Assembly: GCA_026712885.1 (NCBI GenBank)
Contig: JAPOPO010000392.1
Coordinates: forward strand, 1 to 5,334
Direction: 5' to 3'
DNA length: 5,334 nucleotides
From: Rhodospirillales bacterium
Lineage (GTDB): Bacteria > Pseudomonadota > Alphaproteobacteria > UBA828
Shown here: one piece after another, positions 1-5,334 of the stretch
How positions within the stretch are numbered: the first letter of the stretch is position 1
How the letters are laid out: each line of letters begins with the position of its first letter
Position numbers and translations under genes: made by a program
Notes under the pieces: generated by a model
The model's input: the letters and a program-made list of their open reading frames with translations, nothing else
Databases searched by the model: none
Told to the model about the DNA's origin: nothing

Positions 1-208
1 ATACTCGCGTATCGCGCAAACTGCGATTTGGCACCTGGGCGTCGCCATCCACGAGCTATGGCGGCGCACCCGCGCCGGATTTCCACCGGCTGTCTGGTCT
101 CACCAGTCTGTCGGGATGGCTCCCGACCACTCCGCCATTATTCCAATAAAAACAACAGGTTATGAAGGTTGTACCACGATTCGTACCACAAACATGAAAG
201 CCTTGAAT

Positions 209-226
209 GACGCCACTTGGCGTTTT
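209..226 (+). terminator. Putative weak rho-independent terminator
   Basis: The stem acgcc (210-214) pairs with ggcgt (219-223) across the loop actt, with a possible extra G-T pair. A short T run (tttt, 223-226) follows directly. The stem is only 5-6 bp and the T tract is short, so termination is plausible but not strong. It would end + strand transcription from upstream just before the insertion element, whose left end begins 14 bp later. Confidence 0.4.
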
Positions 227-234
227 CTGAAACC

Positions 235-240
235 TGCCTG
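235..240. repeat. Left copy of 6-bp flanking direct repeat
   Basis: The sequence tgcctg directly abuts the left terminal inverted repeat and is repeated at 3311-3316 directly after the right one. Its position is what a target-site duplication would show. IS66-family elements usually generate 8 bp, and the 8-mers at each side do not match, so the 6-bp length is atypical and could in part be chance. Confidence 0.6.
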
Positions 241-264
241 GTAAGCGTTCGGGCGCGCCGGTAC
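241..264 (+). repeat. Left terminal inverted repeat (IRL)
   Basis: A 24-bp end starting GTAAGCGTTC, containing the palindrome ggcgcgcc and ending in gtac. It is the exact reverse complement of 3287-3310. No clear similarity continues inward beyond the 24 bp. It is the likely binding and cleavage site of the transposase. Confidence 0.95.
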
Positions 265-297
265 GGGGGGCTCTGGTAACGCGATCCGACATTCGCT

Positions 298-2394
298 ATG
301 GTCGCCCCCATGGCGTATCGCGACACCGAAGTCGACCCGATTGCGCAGGTTCCCGGCGCCGCTTCGTTGCCCACGCCGCCGGACTGGCGGCGGCTGTACG
401 AGCAGACGCTAGAGCGTGCGGAGGCAGCGGAAGCGCGCACGGAAGAACTGAAGTCGGCGGAGCTGTCCGCGCGCACTGACGCGGGTTACTGGAGGTCGCA
501 GTTCCAGGCGGCCCGGCGCAAGCGGCTTGAGGCTGTCGAGCACGCCCGGCAAGCCCGCCGCGCGGCGAAGGCGCTGCGCCGGGATGTGGCGCGGATGCAC
601 AAGGCGTTGCCGAAGGCCGAGGCCCAGGCCACCGAGATCGGCCGCTTGCGCAGGTCTCTGTCGCGATCGGACGACAACCAGGCCCGGTTGCGCCATCTGC
701 TGCACGAGGCGTTGCGGCTCCACGACAAGCTCAAGGGGAGATGCCGGCGACTGCGCACCGCGTTGAAGAGATCCGTGGCTGCGAAGGACGGACTGAAGGC
801 GCGGCTGCGGTGCGTGACGGCTCCGGCCGCAGCGGACGCCGACCTGCGCAAGGCGCTGGCACGGTCGCGGCGGCACAAGACCGCGCTCAACGCGGTGACG
901 AAGGAGAACACGCGGCTGCGCCGAACCGTGACGAGACTGCGGCACCGGACCGGGGCGCAGGAGACGGAGATCGCGAAGCTGCGCGCGACCCGCGCGGTGC
1001 TGGCCAAGGCGTTGCACGGCCGCAAGAGCGAGATGCGCGAGCGCCCGGGCACCGGACATCCGCGCGGCCAGGTTCGCGGTGGTCCCGGCCACGGCCGCAC
1101 CCCGCGGCCCGCACTTGAGGAACGCGTCGAGGAGAACCACCCGCCCGAGGTGGCGCGCACGTGCGGCGGTTGCGGGAAGCCCTACGCGGCGGTCGGCGCG
1201 GAGGAGTCGGCGCTGGTCGAGATCGAGGTCAAGGCGCACCGGCGCGTGATCCGCCGGGGGCGCTGGCGCCGCACGTGCGGGTGCGCCGCCTCGCCCGCCG
1301 AGGTATCGGCGCCGCCCGTGCCGCGGCTGTTCCCCAACACCTCCTTCGGAGTCAGCGTCTGGTCGCGGTTCCTCTACGAGCGCTACGCGTGCCTGCGGCC
1401 GGTGCATCGGATCTCGGCGTGGTTCGGCGACCAGGGGCTGCCGGTCGCCGCAGGGACGCTGGCCGACAGCGTGCCGCGCTTCGTGCCACTGTTCGAACCG
1501 CTCGGCGAGGCGATCCTCGCGCACCAGACCGCGGCGGCGCTGCGCCACGCCGACGAGACCGGCTGGCGAGTGCAGGCGCTGCGCACCGAGGGCCGTTCCG
1601 CCCGTGCCTGGCTGTGGACGTCGGTCAGCGACGACGCGGTCTACTTCCACATCGACCCGAGCCGCAGCGCCGCGGCGGCGCAGACGTTGTTCGGCGAGTT
1701 CCAGTGCGTCACGGTGATCGTCTGCGACCGCTACAGCGCCTACAAGAAGCTGATGCGCCTGCTCAGCGGCCTGGTGATCCTGCAGTTCTGTTGGAGTCAT
1801 CAACGGCGCGACTTCATCCAGTGCGCCGCCGGGCAGGTCGACCTCACCGGCTGGTGCGAGGCATGGCTCGAACGGATCGCCGCCATCTACCGCCTCAACG
1901 AGGCGCGGCTGGTCCACTACGATCGCGGCGCCGAGTCCCAGGGCGCGGCGTTCGACGCGGCGCAGCAAGCGCTTGAGACGGCGCTCGACGATGTGTTCGC
2001 CGTCGCCGAACGCGAGCTCGCCGGACTGCCGGACGATGCCCGCGAAGGCAAGGCGCTGCGCTCGCTGGTGAACCACCGCGAGGGCCTGACCGTGTTCGTC
2101 GACCGTCCGTGGGTGCCGCTCGACAACAACACCGCCGAGCGGATCCTGCGCGCTCCCGCGATCGGACGGCGCCTATCGTTCGGCTCCGACTCCGGCATCG
2201 GGGCGCGGTACACGGCGCTCATGTACTCGGTGATCGGCACCCTGAACGTGAACGGCATCGACGTCCCGCGCTGGCTCGACGCGTGGCTGGCGGCGTGCGC
2301 GGAGAACGGCGGCCGGCCGCCGGACGACCTCGCGCCATGGCTGCCCTGGTCGATGGACGAGGCGCGCCGCCGCGAACTGACGGCGGCGGGATGA
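298..2394 (+). CDS. IS66-family DDE transposase (TnpC-type) with long coiled-coil N-terminus
   Basis: This protein should catalyse movement of the surrounding element by cutting at its GTAAGCG ends. Residues ~30-245 are rich in Arg, Ala, Leu and Glu in heptad-like runs and should form a long coiled coil, longer than the usual IS66 leucine-zipper region. A basic Gly/Pro/His-rich hinge follows (~248-270). A zinc-ribbon-like segment comes next with Cys289-x2-Cys292 and Cys327-x-Cys329, as in the IS66 zinc finger. The catalytic core shows the DDE triad: Asp419 in HADETGW, Asp477 in VIVCDRYSAY and Glu614 in LDNNTAERILR. CWSHQRRDF at 498-506 is the expected family motif. The C-terminus has the usual LPW segment. 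At 698 aa it exceeds the family's usual ~500-550 aa, mainly through the N-terminus. ATG 298 is chosen; ATG 310 is possible, and neither has a clear Shine-Dalgarno. Its stop overlaps the next start by ATGA. Confidence 0.95.
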   Translation: MVAPMAYRDTEVDPIAQVPGAASLPTPPDWRRLYEQTLERAEAAEARTEELKSAELSARTDAGYWRSQFQAARRKRLEAVEHARQARRAAKALRRDVARMHKALPKAEAQATEIGRLRRSLSRSDDNQARLRHLLHEALRLHDKLKGRCRRLRTALKRSVAAKDGLKARLRCVTAPAAADADLRKALARSRRHKTALNAVTKENTRLRRTVTRLRHRTGAQETEIAKLRATRAVLAKALHGRKSEMRERPGTGHPRGQVRGGPGHGRTPRPALEERVEENHPPEVARTCGGCGKPYAAVGAEESALVEIEVKAHRRVIRRGRWRRTCGCAASPAEVSAPPVPRLFPNTSFGVSVWSRFLYERYACLRPVHRISAWFGDQGLPVAAGTLADSVPRFVPLFEPLGEAILAHQTAAALRHADETGWRVQALRTEGRSARAWLWTSVSDDAVYFHIDPSRSAAAAQTLFGEFQCVTVIVCDRYSAYKKLMRLLSGLVILQFCWSHQRRDFIQCAAGQVDLTGWCEAWLERIAAIYRLNEARLVHYDRGAESQGAAFDAAQQALETALDDVFAVAERELAGLPDDAREGKALRSLVNHREGLTVFVDRPWVPLDNNTAERILRAPAIGRRLSFGSDSGIGARYTALMYSVIGTLNVNGIDVPRWLDAWLAACAENGGRPPDDLAPWLPWSMDEARRRELTAAG

Positions 2395-3272
2395 TCGGCG
2401 CGGTCGAGTGCCGCTACCACGGCCGCGACTTCACCGTCGACGAGATGGCGCTGCTGCGGGAACTGATCGCCGGCCCGCCGGCGCTCAACCGCCACGCCCT
2501 GTCGAAGGAGTTCTGCCGGCGCATCGGCTGGTACAAGGCCGACGGCGGGCTCAAGGACATGATGGCCCGCGTGGTGATGCTGGCCATGCACCGGGACGGG
2601 CGCATCGAACTGCCGCCGCCGAAGTGGCGCCAGAACCGGCCCGGGCCGATCGTGTTCGGGCCCGACACCGAGCCGCCGCTCATCGCGCCGCCGAGCGCGC
2701 TCGACGAGGTCCGCCCGGTCGAACTGCGCACCGCGGTGCGCTACTCGCGCGAAGGGAAGCTGTGGAACGAGTTCGTCGCCCGCTACCACTCCCTCGGCTA
2801 CACGACCCTGGTCGGCGCTCAGATGCGCTCCGCCGTGCATGCCCGTGACGGCAGGCCGCTCGCCATGCTCGGCTTCTCCACCGCCGCCTGGAAGCTCGCC
2901 CCGCGCGACCACTTCATCGGCTGGTCGCGCCACACGCGCGAGAGGAACCTGCCGCGCGTCGTCGACAACCCGCGCTTCCTGATCCTGCCCTGGATCCACA
3001 TCCCCAACCTCGGCTCGCACATCCTCGCCATCGTGCGCCGCCAGCTTCCGACGGACTGGACGGCGCGATACAACACCACTCCGGTCTTGATCGAGACCTT
3101 CGTCGAGACCCCGCGCTACACTGGCGCCGTCTATCGGGCTTCCGGCTGGACCCATGTCGGCGCCACCCAGGGGCGCGGGCGCTACGACACGAACAAGCGC
3201 TACGACAAGCCCCGCAAGGACATCTGGCTGCGGCCCCTGCGCAGGGACTGGAAGCGCGTCCTCAACCGGTAG
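2391..3272 (+). CDS. DUF4338 / DruA-type domain protein carried by the IS
   Basis: A 293-aa protein of the DUF4338 family, the domain of DruA in type I Druantia anti-phage systems. Residues ~14-80 look like the helical, winged-helix-like N-terminal part of the family (LNRHALSKEFCRRIGW, then GRIELPPP). Residues ~124-262 are the core: YHSLGYTTLVGAQMR, GFSTAAWKLAPRDHFIGW, RERNLPRVVDNPRFLILPW, LGSHILA, PVLIETFVE, YRASGWTHVGATQGRGR. The C-terminus is basic. The ATG overlaps the transposase stop (ATGA), so translation is probably coupled; the longer open frame back to 2109 lies inside the transposase and is rejected. The biochemical activity is not known to me. The YRASGW...VG part resembles the end of a GNAT fold, which is only an impression. 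No druB, druC, druD or druE is nearby, so this is not a complete defence system. It may be a transposition helper or a defence passenger. Confidence 0.9.
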   Translation: MIGAVECRYHGRDFTVDEMALLRELIAGPPALNRHALSKEFCRRIGWYKADGGLKDMMARVVMLAMHRDGRIELPPPKWRQNRPGPIVFGPDTEPPLIAPPSALDEVRPVELRTAVRYSREGKLWNEFVARYHSLGYTTLVGAQMRSAVHARDGRPLAMLGFSTAAWKLAPRDHFIGWSRHTRERNLPRVVDNPRFLILPWIHIPNLGSHILAIVRRQLPTDWTARYNTTPVLIETFVETPRYTGAVYRASGWTHVGATQGRGRYDTNKRYDKPRKDIWLRPLRRDWKRVLNR

Positions 3273-3286
3273 AGACTGCCGGGAAC

Positions 3287-3310
3287 GTACCGGCGCGCCC
3301 GAACGCTTAC
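3287..3310 (-). repeat. Right terminal inverted repeat (IRR)
   Basis: A perfect 24/24 reverse complement of the left end, reading inward from position 3310 as GTAAGCGTTC. It begins 14 bp after the stop codon of the DruA-type gene, so almost no non-coding sequence lies between passenger and element end. Confidence 0.95.
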
Positions 3311-3316
3311 TGCCTG
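3311..3316. repeat. Right copy of 6-bp flanking direct repeat
   Basis: tgcctg lies directly outside the right inverted repeat and matches 235-240. The two bases that would complete an 8-bp duplication do not match on either side. Confidence 0.6.
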
Positions 3317-3704
3317 CACCTGATCGACGACACCGACGACCCGCAGGTTGAGCCGATCGCCGCAGCGATCCCGAGCCACACCTGACCCCCACATCGGCTA
3401 CCCCTCCGCGCGCGGAACGCGGCAGTGGCACGATGAAATCGGCACCACCCTCAAACGCTGCGACTCGATGGTCCCGATCGTTCGCTCGTCCCGAGGGAAC
3501 GCAAATCGCCCGGGCACCGGTCGGGCGCCGGAATCGAAGGAATCCGACATGGTGGAACTGGTTCGAGGATGGAAGTCGCAACACGCCCCCGATGGCGACC
3601 GTCGCGTGCAAGCACATCGAACCCTTCCACGCCTGGGAGCTGCCCGTCACGGCACGACCGAACAGTCACCAAAGGCCATCACCTCAGATCCCGACACTGT
3701 ACCG
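3317..3704. other. Intergenic stretch with no supported gene
   Basis: Several frames stay open here only because the DNA is GC-rich. Their products are rich in Arg, Pro and Ser and show no family motif. A small perfect hairpin lies at 3355-3370 (gatcgc, loop cgca, gcgatc) without a T tract, so it is not a convincing terminator. The stretch lies downstream of the minus-strand toxin gene and next to the right end of the insertion element. It may hold decayed coding DNA, but I cannot name any. Confidence 0.5.
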
Positions 3705-4046
3705 TCAACCTCCCGGGACAGCGCCCGAGACGTGATAGACGCGCCTTTGCAGCGTGCCGGACAGGACGCCTGTCACCTTGGGGACCAGCGGTCGCAGATC
3801 GTCCGGCCGGTTGCTTGCGGCAAGCAAGATGACGACCGGAAGCGGCAGGTCGTCCAGGTTCTGCTGATGCGCGAATCCGCGGTCTACGGTGAGCAGCGCA
3901 TCGAATCCGCTCTCCGCAGCGAGGCCGAGAAGGGCGCCGTTTCCGGTGCCGGCCCATCCCATCTGAGGGACGGTTCGAACCTCGTAGGCGGCAGGAAAGG
4001 ACGTCCGTAGAGGCCGGGGCACGGACTCGTCAAGCAGCAGCCTCAT
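3705..4046 (-). CDS. DUF5615 PIN-like toxin of a toxin-antitoxin pair
   Basis: A 113-aa protein matching the DUF5615 (Mut7-C-like, PIN-fold) family. These are predicted RNases paired with DUF433 antitoxins. The N-terminus MRLLLDESVP carries the first acidic site (Asp6, Glu7). Residues 28-40 (PQMGWAGTGNGAL) hold the conserved MGWxGxxNGxLL-type segment. FDALLTVDRGF (48-58) gives the later acidic residues Asp49 and Asp55, and HQQNL (60-64) follows, as is typical. The C-terminal tail after about residue 96 is less conserved. The gene is the second of a minus-strand pair and its first 17 bp overlap the end of the antitoxin gene, so translation is likely coupled. It is intact and of usual length. 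Toxic activity is inferred from the family and gene order, not shown. Confidence 0.85.
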   Translation of the reverse strand: MRLLLDESVPRPLRTSFPAAYEVRTVPQMGWAGTGNGALLGLAAESGFDALLTVDRGFAHQQNLDDLPLPVVILLAASNRPDDLRPLVPKVTGVLSGTLQRRVYHVSGAVPGG

Positions 4047-4254
4047 CCTGCTCGCCGGCGAGAATCATCCTGGCTTTTTCCAGCACCGAGACGGCTTGAT
4101 CCCGGGACACCGAAGGGAAGTCCTCAAGGAAGTCGTCGAGTCGATCACCCGCTTCCAGGTACTCCATGAGTATGCGCACCGGGACCCTCGTGTGGGCGAA
4201 CACCGGCGTGCCGCCCAGGATGTCCGGATTCCTGTCTATCGGTTCGCCGTTCAT
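4030..4254 (-). CDS. DUF433 antitoxin-like protein
   Basis: A 74-aa protein of the DUF433 family, small HTH-like proteins that neutralise DUF5615 toxins and often repress their own operon. The family hallmark is near the N-terminus: IDRNPDILGGTPVFAHTRVP, matching the usual DPxILGGxPxxxxTRxPV. It is followed by the helical part ILMEYLEAGDRLDDFLEDFPSVSRDQ and a helix ending in a short acidic/Ala tail. ATG 4254 is preferred because a GGGGG tract lies 5 nt upstream and the length suits the family. ATG 4296 would add 14 low-complexity residues (88 aa) and has no ribosome site. It is the first gene of the pair; its stop lies inside the toxin gene. Confidence 0.85.
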   Translation of the reverse strand: MNGEPIDRNPDILGGTPVFAHTRVPVRILMEYLEAGDRLDDFLEDFPSVSRDQAVSVLEKARMILAGEQDEAAA

Positions 4255-4296
4255 GGTTGCCCCCGTCGCTGGCGCGGCGTTCGGCTTCTCTTCCAT

Positions 4297-4333
4297 GACA
4301 GGCTAGCCGTTGGGCCAGGAAATGCAACCTGTC
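4297..4333 (-). promoter_or_regulatory. Possible promoter/operator of the toxin-antitoxin pair
   Basis: On the minus strand, TTGCAT (4327-4322) and TAGCCT (4305-4300) are 16 nt apart and could be -35 and -10 boxes; the -10 match is poor (3 of 6). A 6-bp inverted repeat, gacagg (4297-4302) and cctgtc (4328-4333), brackets both boxes, and an 8-bp palindrome ggctagcc sits at 4301-4308. Such repeats are common operators for antitoxin autorepression. A start site near 4293 would favour the 4254 start codon over 4296. This is pattern-based and weak. Confidence 0.3.
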
Positions 4334-4650
4334 GGCAGGACTCGCGCAGGCCGTGCGGCCATGCGGGATCGACGACGGCGAACACCTCACCGGTCACCGG
4401 GTCCGAGCCGCCAGCCCGACGGGCGGCCCTGCGCCTCGTTCGCGCCGAGCACTTGCGGCAAGCGAACGTCCATGGAGCCGCGGCGCGGCTTTCGAGCTCA
4501 CACCGTTGCGGAACGGTCTTCGACCACATTGGCGCATCCGGGAGGGAGGGGCGATGCCCTGTCGGGCCCGGGTCTCGGCCCTTGCGGGCTTCGATCCCTG
4601 TCGCGGGCGCCGCGTAGCCACGGTCCGAGGGCGCGCCCGGAAGGGGCCGG
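4334..4650. other. Intergenic stretch with a possible decayed coding remnant
   Basis: No intact gene is supported. On the minus strand, about 4415-4345 reads SDPVTGEVFAVVDPAWPHGL, which has the composition of real protein and stands out from the Arg-rich noise around it. The frame then runs through the antitoxin start region into unrelated sequence. I cannot name a family. It could be the end of a broken gene upstream of the toxin-antitoxin pair. The remainder, 4530-4650, is GC-rich spacer after the TraI stop codon, without a clear terminator. Confidence 0.35.
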
Positions 4651-5223
4651 TCACCAGCCCTTGCCGACCAGCCTGGCGTGCGCGCGGGGCGGCGGATGGT
4701 CGTCCCACATGAGCTCCCCGGGGAACACCAGGCCCTTCACGCGGCTGCGGTCGGCGAGCACGGCGCGGAAGACGTTGGCCGAGCCCGAGGGAGCCGCGCG
4801 CTGGCGGTGGCGCCGGAGCCGGATCACGCGGTGGCGGACGGTGGCCGCGGCGATGCCGCGCCCGGCGGAGAACGCCTCGAAGCACGCCGGGGACACCACG
4901 TACGCCTCGCCCTCGATGTTGTGCAGCCAGGCGCCGGGGGCGTTGACCGGCACGGAGCCGTCGCCCAAGCCCGCCCGCACCCAGTTGATCCACTCCCAGC
5001 CCGCACCCTCGCCACTGATCGCGGGCGGCGGCGTGCGCTTGGCAACGGGCTCGGTCGTCGTGTCTTTTGGTTCCGGGGCCTTCGGGGGAGCCGCCCTGGC
5101 TTCCTCCGCCGGCGGCGCAGCGGGGGGGGACGCGGCCGGCCCGCGGTCGAGCGGGAGGCTGATCCGGCGCTCCGCCTCCTCCGCGATCGCGCGAAGCTCG
5201 CTCGGGCCGTCGCCGCAGGAGGC
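4651..5223 (-). CDS. C-terminal part of MobH-type TraI relaxase/helicase (partial)
   Basis: This is the end of a large conjugative relaxase of the TraI_2 (MobH) type, which nicks DNA at the transfer origin of integrative conjugative elements and some plasmids. From about 5013 to 4651 the protein shows the TraI_2_C (formerly DUF1528) domain: GWEWINWVRAGLGDGSVPVN, then APGAWLHNIEGEAYVVSP, CFEAFSAGRGI, a VIRLRRHRQ segment and a final VKGLVFPGELMW. Before it (about 5220-5014) lies a helical stretch ELRAIAEEAERRI and a Pro/Ala-rich linker, normal for these proteins. The catalytic N-terminal domain is missing. The frame remains open to the window edge, but upstream of ~5223 it is antisense to an inverted copy of the same domain, so the real gene is broken or chimeric there. 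The stop is TGA at 4653-4651. Confidence 0.75.
   Translation of the reverse strand, partial: ASCGDGPSELRAIAEEAERRISLPLDRGPAASPPAAPPAEEARAAPPKAPEPKDTTTEPVAKRTPPPAISGEGAGWEWINWVRAGLGDGSVPVNAPGAWLHNIEGEAYVVSPACFEAFSAGRGIAAATVRHRVIRLRRHRQRAAPSGSANVFRAVLADRSRVKGLVFPGELMWDDHPPPRAHARLVGKGW
4903..5013 (-). repeat. Inverted repeat arm A within traI
   Basis: This 111-bp segment, read on the minus strand, matches 5224-5334 on the plus strand at 106 of 111 positions. Both encode the start of the TraI_2_C domain (37 codons). The arms are separated by 210 bp (5014-5223), so single-stranded DNA could form a very large hairpin. Confidence 0.9.
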
Positions 5224-5334
5224 GGCGAGGGGGCGGGCAGGGAGTGGATCAGCTGGGTGCGGGTGGGCTTGGGCGACGGCTCCGTGCCGGTCAACGCCCC
5301 CGGCGCGTGGCTGCACAACATCGAGGGCGAGGCG
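5224..5334 (+). CDS. Inverted second copy of TraI C-terminal domain (fragment, runs off window)
   Basis: Read on the plus strand from 5224, the codons give GEGAGREWISWVRVGLGDGS and continue VPVNAPGAWLHNIEGEA, the same domain start as the minus-strand TraI fragment. The five base differences cause three replacements (Trp to Arg, Asn to Ser, Ala to Val) and two silent changes, so this is a diverged allele and not a verbatim copy. There is no start codon of its own at the junction, and sequence upstream of 5224 is antisense to the other traI fragment. It is therefore a 5'-truncated piece created by rearrangement or by a chimeric join. It also forms arm B of the inverted repeat. Confidence 0.7.

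Larger units (their letters stand above)
1..240. other. Left flank without a supported gene; hairpin cluster
   Basis: No reading frame here looks like a known protein. Frame 1 stops at 208, and frame 2 is open from the window edge but ends at the IS boundary with no recognisable family. Three hairpins follow each other: 74-90 (5-bp stem, 7-nt loop), 94-106 (5-bp stem ctggt/accag, 3-nt loop) and 110-127 (perfect 7-bp stem gtcggga/tcccgac, 4-nt loop), followed by actccgcca at 129-137. The stretch from about 138 to 210 is clearly more AT-rich than the rest and has two copies of gtaccac (171-177 and 183-189). What is seen is structure and composition. A role as an attachment or regulatory region would be inference only. 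Confidence 0.4.
241..3310 (+). mobile_element. IS66-family insertion element with a DruA-type passenger gene
   Basis: A 3,070-bp element with exact boundaries: a perfect 24-bp terminal inverted repeat (241-264 and 3287-3310) beginning GTAAGCG, the usual start of IS66-family ends, flanked by the direct repeat tgcctg. Inside are two + strand genes in one unit: an IS66 DDE transposase (298-2394) and a DUF4338/DruA-domain protein (2391-3272). The second gene stops 14 bp before the right repeat, so the passenger is packed into the element and not left beside it. The accessory genes tnpA and tnpB of classical IS66 are absent, as in the single-transposase ISBst12-type subgroup. Both frames are intact, so the element could be active. 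The name of the exact IS cannot be given from sequence reading alone. Confidence 0.92.

Noticed and set aside
74..137. tRNA-like structure (5/7 hairpin, variable-arm-like hairpin, end ccgcca)
   Set aside because: There is no TTCGA-type T loop, no matching 5' acceptor strand and no D arm; the last stem has a 4-nt loop.
194..243. Start of an integrase gene interrupted by the IS (MKALNDATWRFLKPAW)
   Set aside because: There is no ribosome site, the stretch overlaps a terminator-like hairpin, and joining the flanks after removing the element gives a stop almost at once.
409..2076. Long open frame (555 codons) on the minus strand opposite the transposase
   Set aside because: It is antisense to a clear IS66 transposase with an intact DDE triad; its product is Arg/Ala/Gly-rich with no motif. 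GC-rich codon use opens this frame.
2391..3272. Complete Druantia defence locus
   Set aside because: Only the DruA-type domain is present. No DruE helicase or other Dru protein is encoded in the window.
3311..3385. Possible gene end reading CLHLIDDTDDPQVEPIAAAI then stop
   Set aside because: The left flank in the matching frame has a stop at 208 and no start codon, so an interrupted gene cannot be supported.
1917..3650. Long minus-strand frame of 577 codons across both IS genes and beyond
   Set aside because: It crosses the element's right end and runs antisense to the transposase and DruA-type gene; no family features.
3348..4010. Plus-strand open frame of 220 codons
   Set aside because: Its second half is antisense to the DUF5615 toxin, and its first half has no protein-like features.
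5224..5334. Minus-strand extension of TraI to a GTG at 5316
   Set aside because: This part is antisense to the inverted copy of the TraI domain; its product (Arg/Pro/His-rich) is not TraI-like.

Overview
The window is GC-rich, dense and mosaic. It looks like accessory DNA from a high-GC proteobacterium. That host assignment is an inference from base composition, from an IS66-type element and from a MobH-type conjugative relaxase fragment; no housekeeping gene is present to fix the taxon. No rRNA, tRNA or CRISPR array was found.

Layout. Positions 1-240 are a non-coding left flank that is more AT-rich near its right side, with several small hairpins and a likely weak rho-independent terminator. 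Positions 241-3310 are a complete 3,070-bp insertion element. It is bounded by a perfect 24-bp terminal inverted repeat starting GTAAGCG and flanked by a 6-bp direct repeat (tgcctg). The element carries two genes on the + strand that overlap by 4 bp (ATGA). The first is an IS66-family DDE transposase (698 aa) with an unusually long N-terminal coiled coil. The second is a 293-aa protein with the DUF4338 / DruA-type domain, the domain named from the Druantia anti-phage system. No IS66 tnpA or tnpB and no other Druantia gene is present. This mobile, transposase-coupled DruA homologue is the most interesting object in the window.

Positions 3317-3704 hold no gene I can support. On the minus strand, 4254-3705 is a compact two-gene operon: a DUF433 antitoxin-like protein followed, with a 17-bp overlap, by a DUF5615 PIN-like toxin. 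A possible promoter/operator lies just upstream. Positions 4334-4650 are intergenic, with at most a decayed coding remnant.

The right end (4651-5223, minus strand) encodes the C-terminal part of a MobH-family TraI relaxase (TraI_2_C domain), which suggests an integrative conjugative element or plasmid. At 5224-5334 the start of the same domain reappears in the opposite orientation at 106/111 identity. This large inverted repeat runs to the window edge and is either a real inverted duplication or a chimeric join.

How it fits together: transfer-gene remnants, a toxin-antitoxin stabilisation pair and an insertion element with a defence-type passenger are typical cargo of a conjugative or genomic island. 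The IS pair is one transcriptional unit and the TA pair another; the TraI fragment is separate from both.
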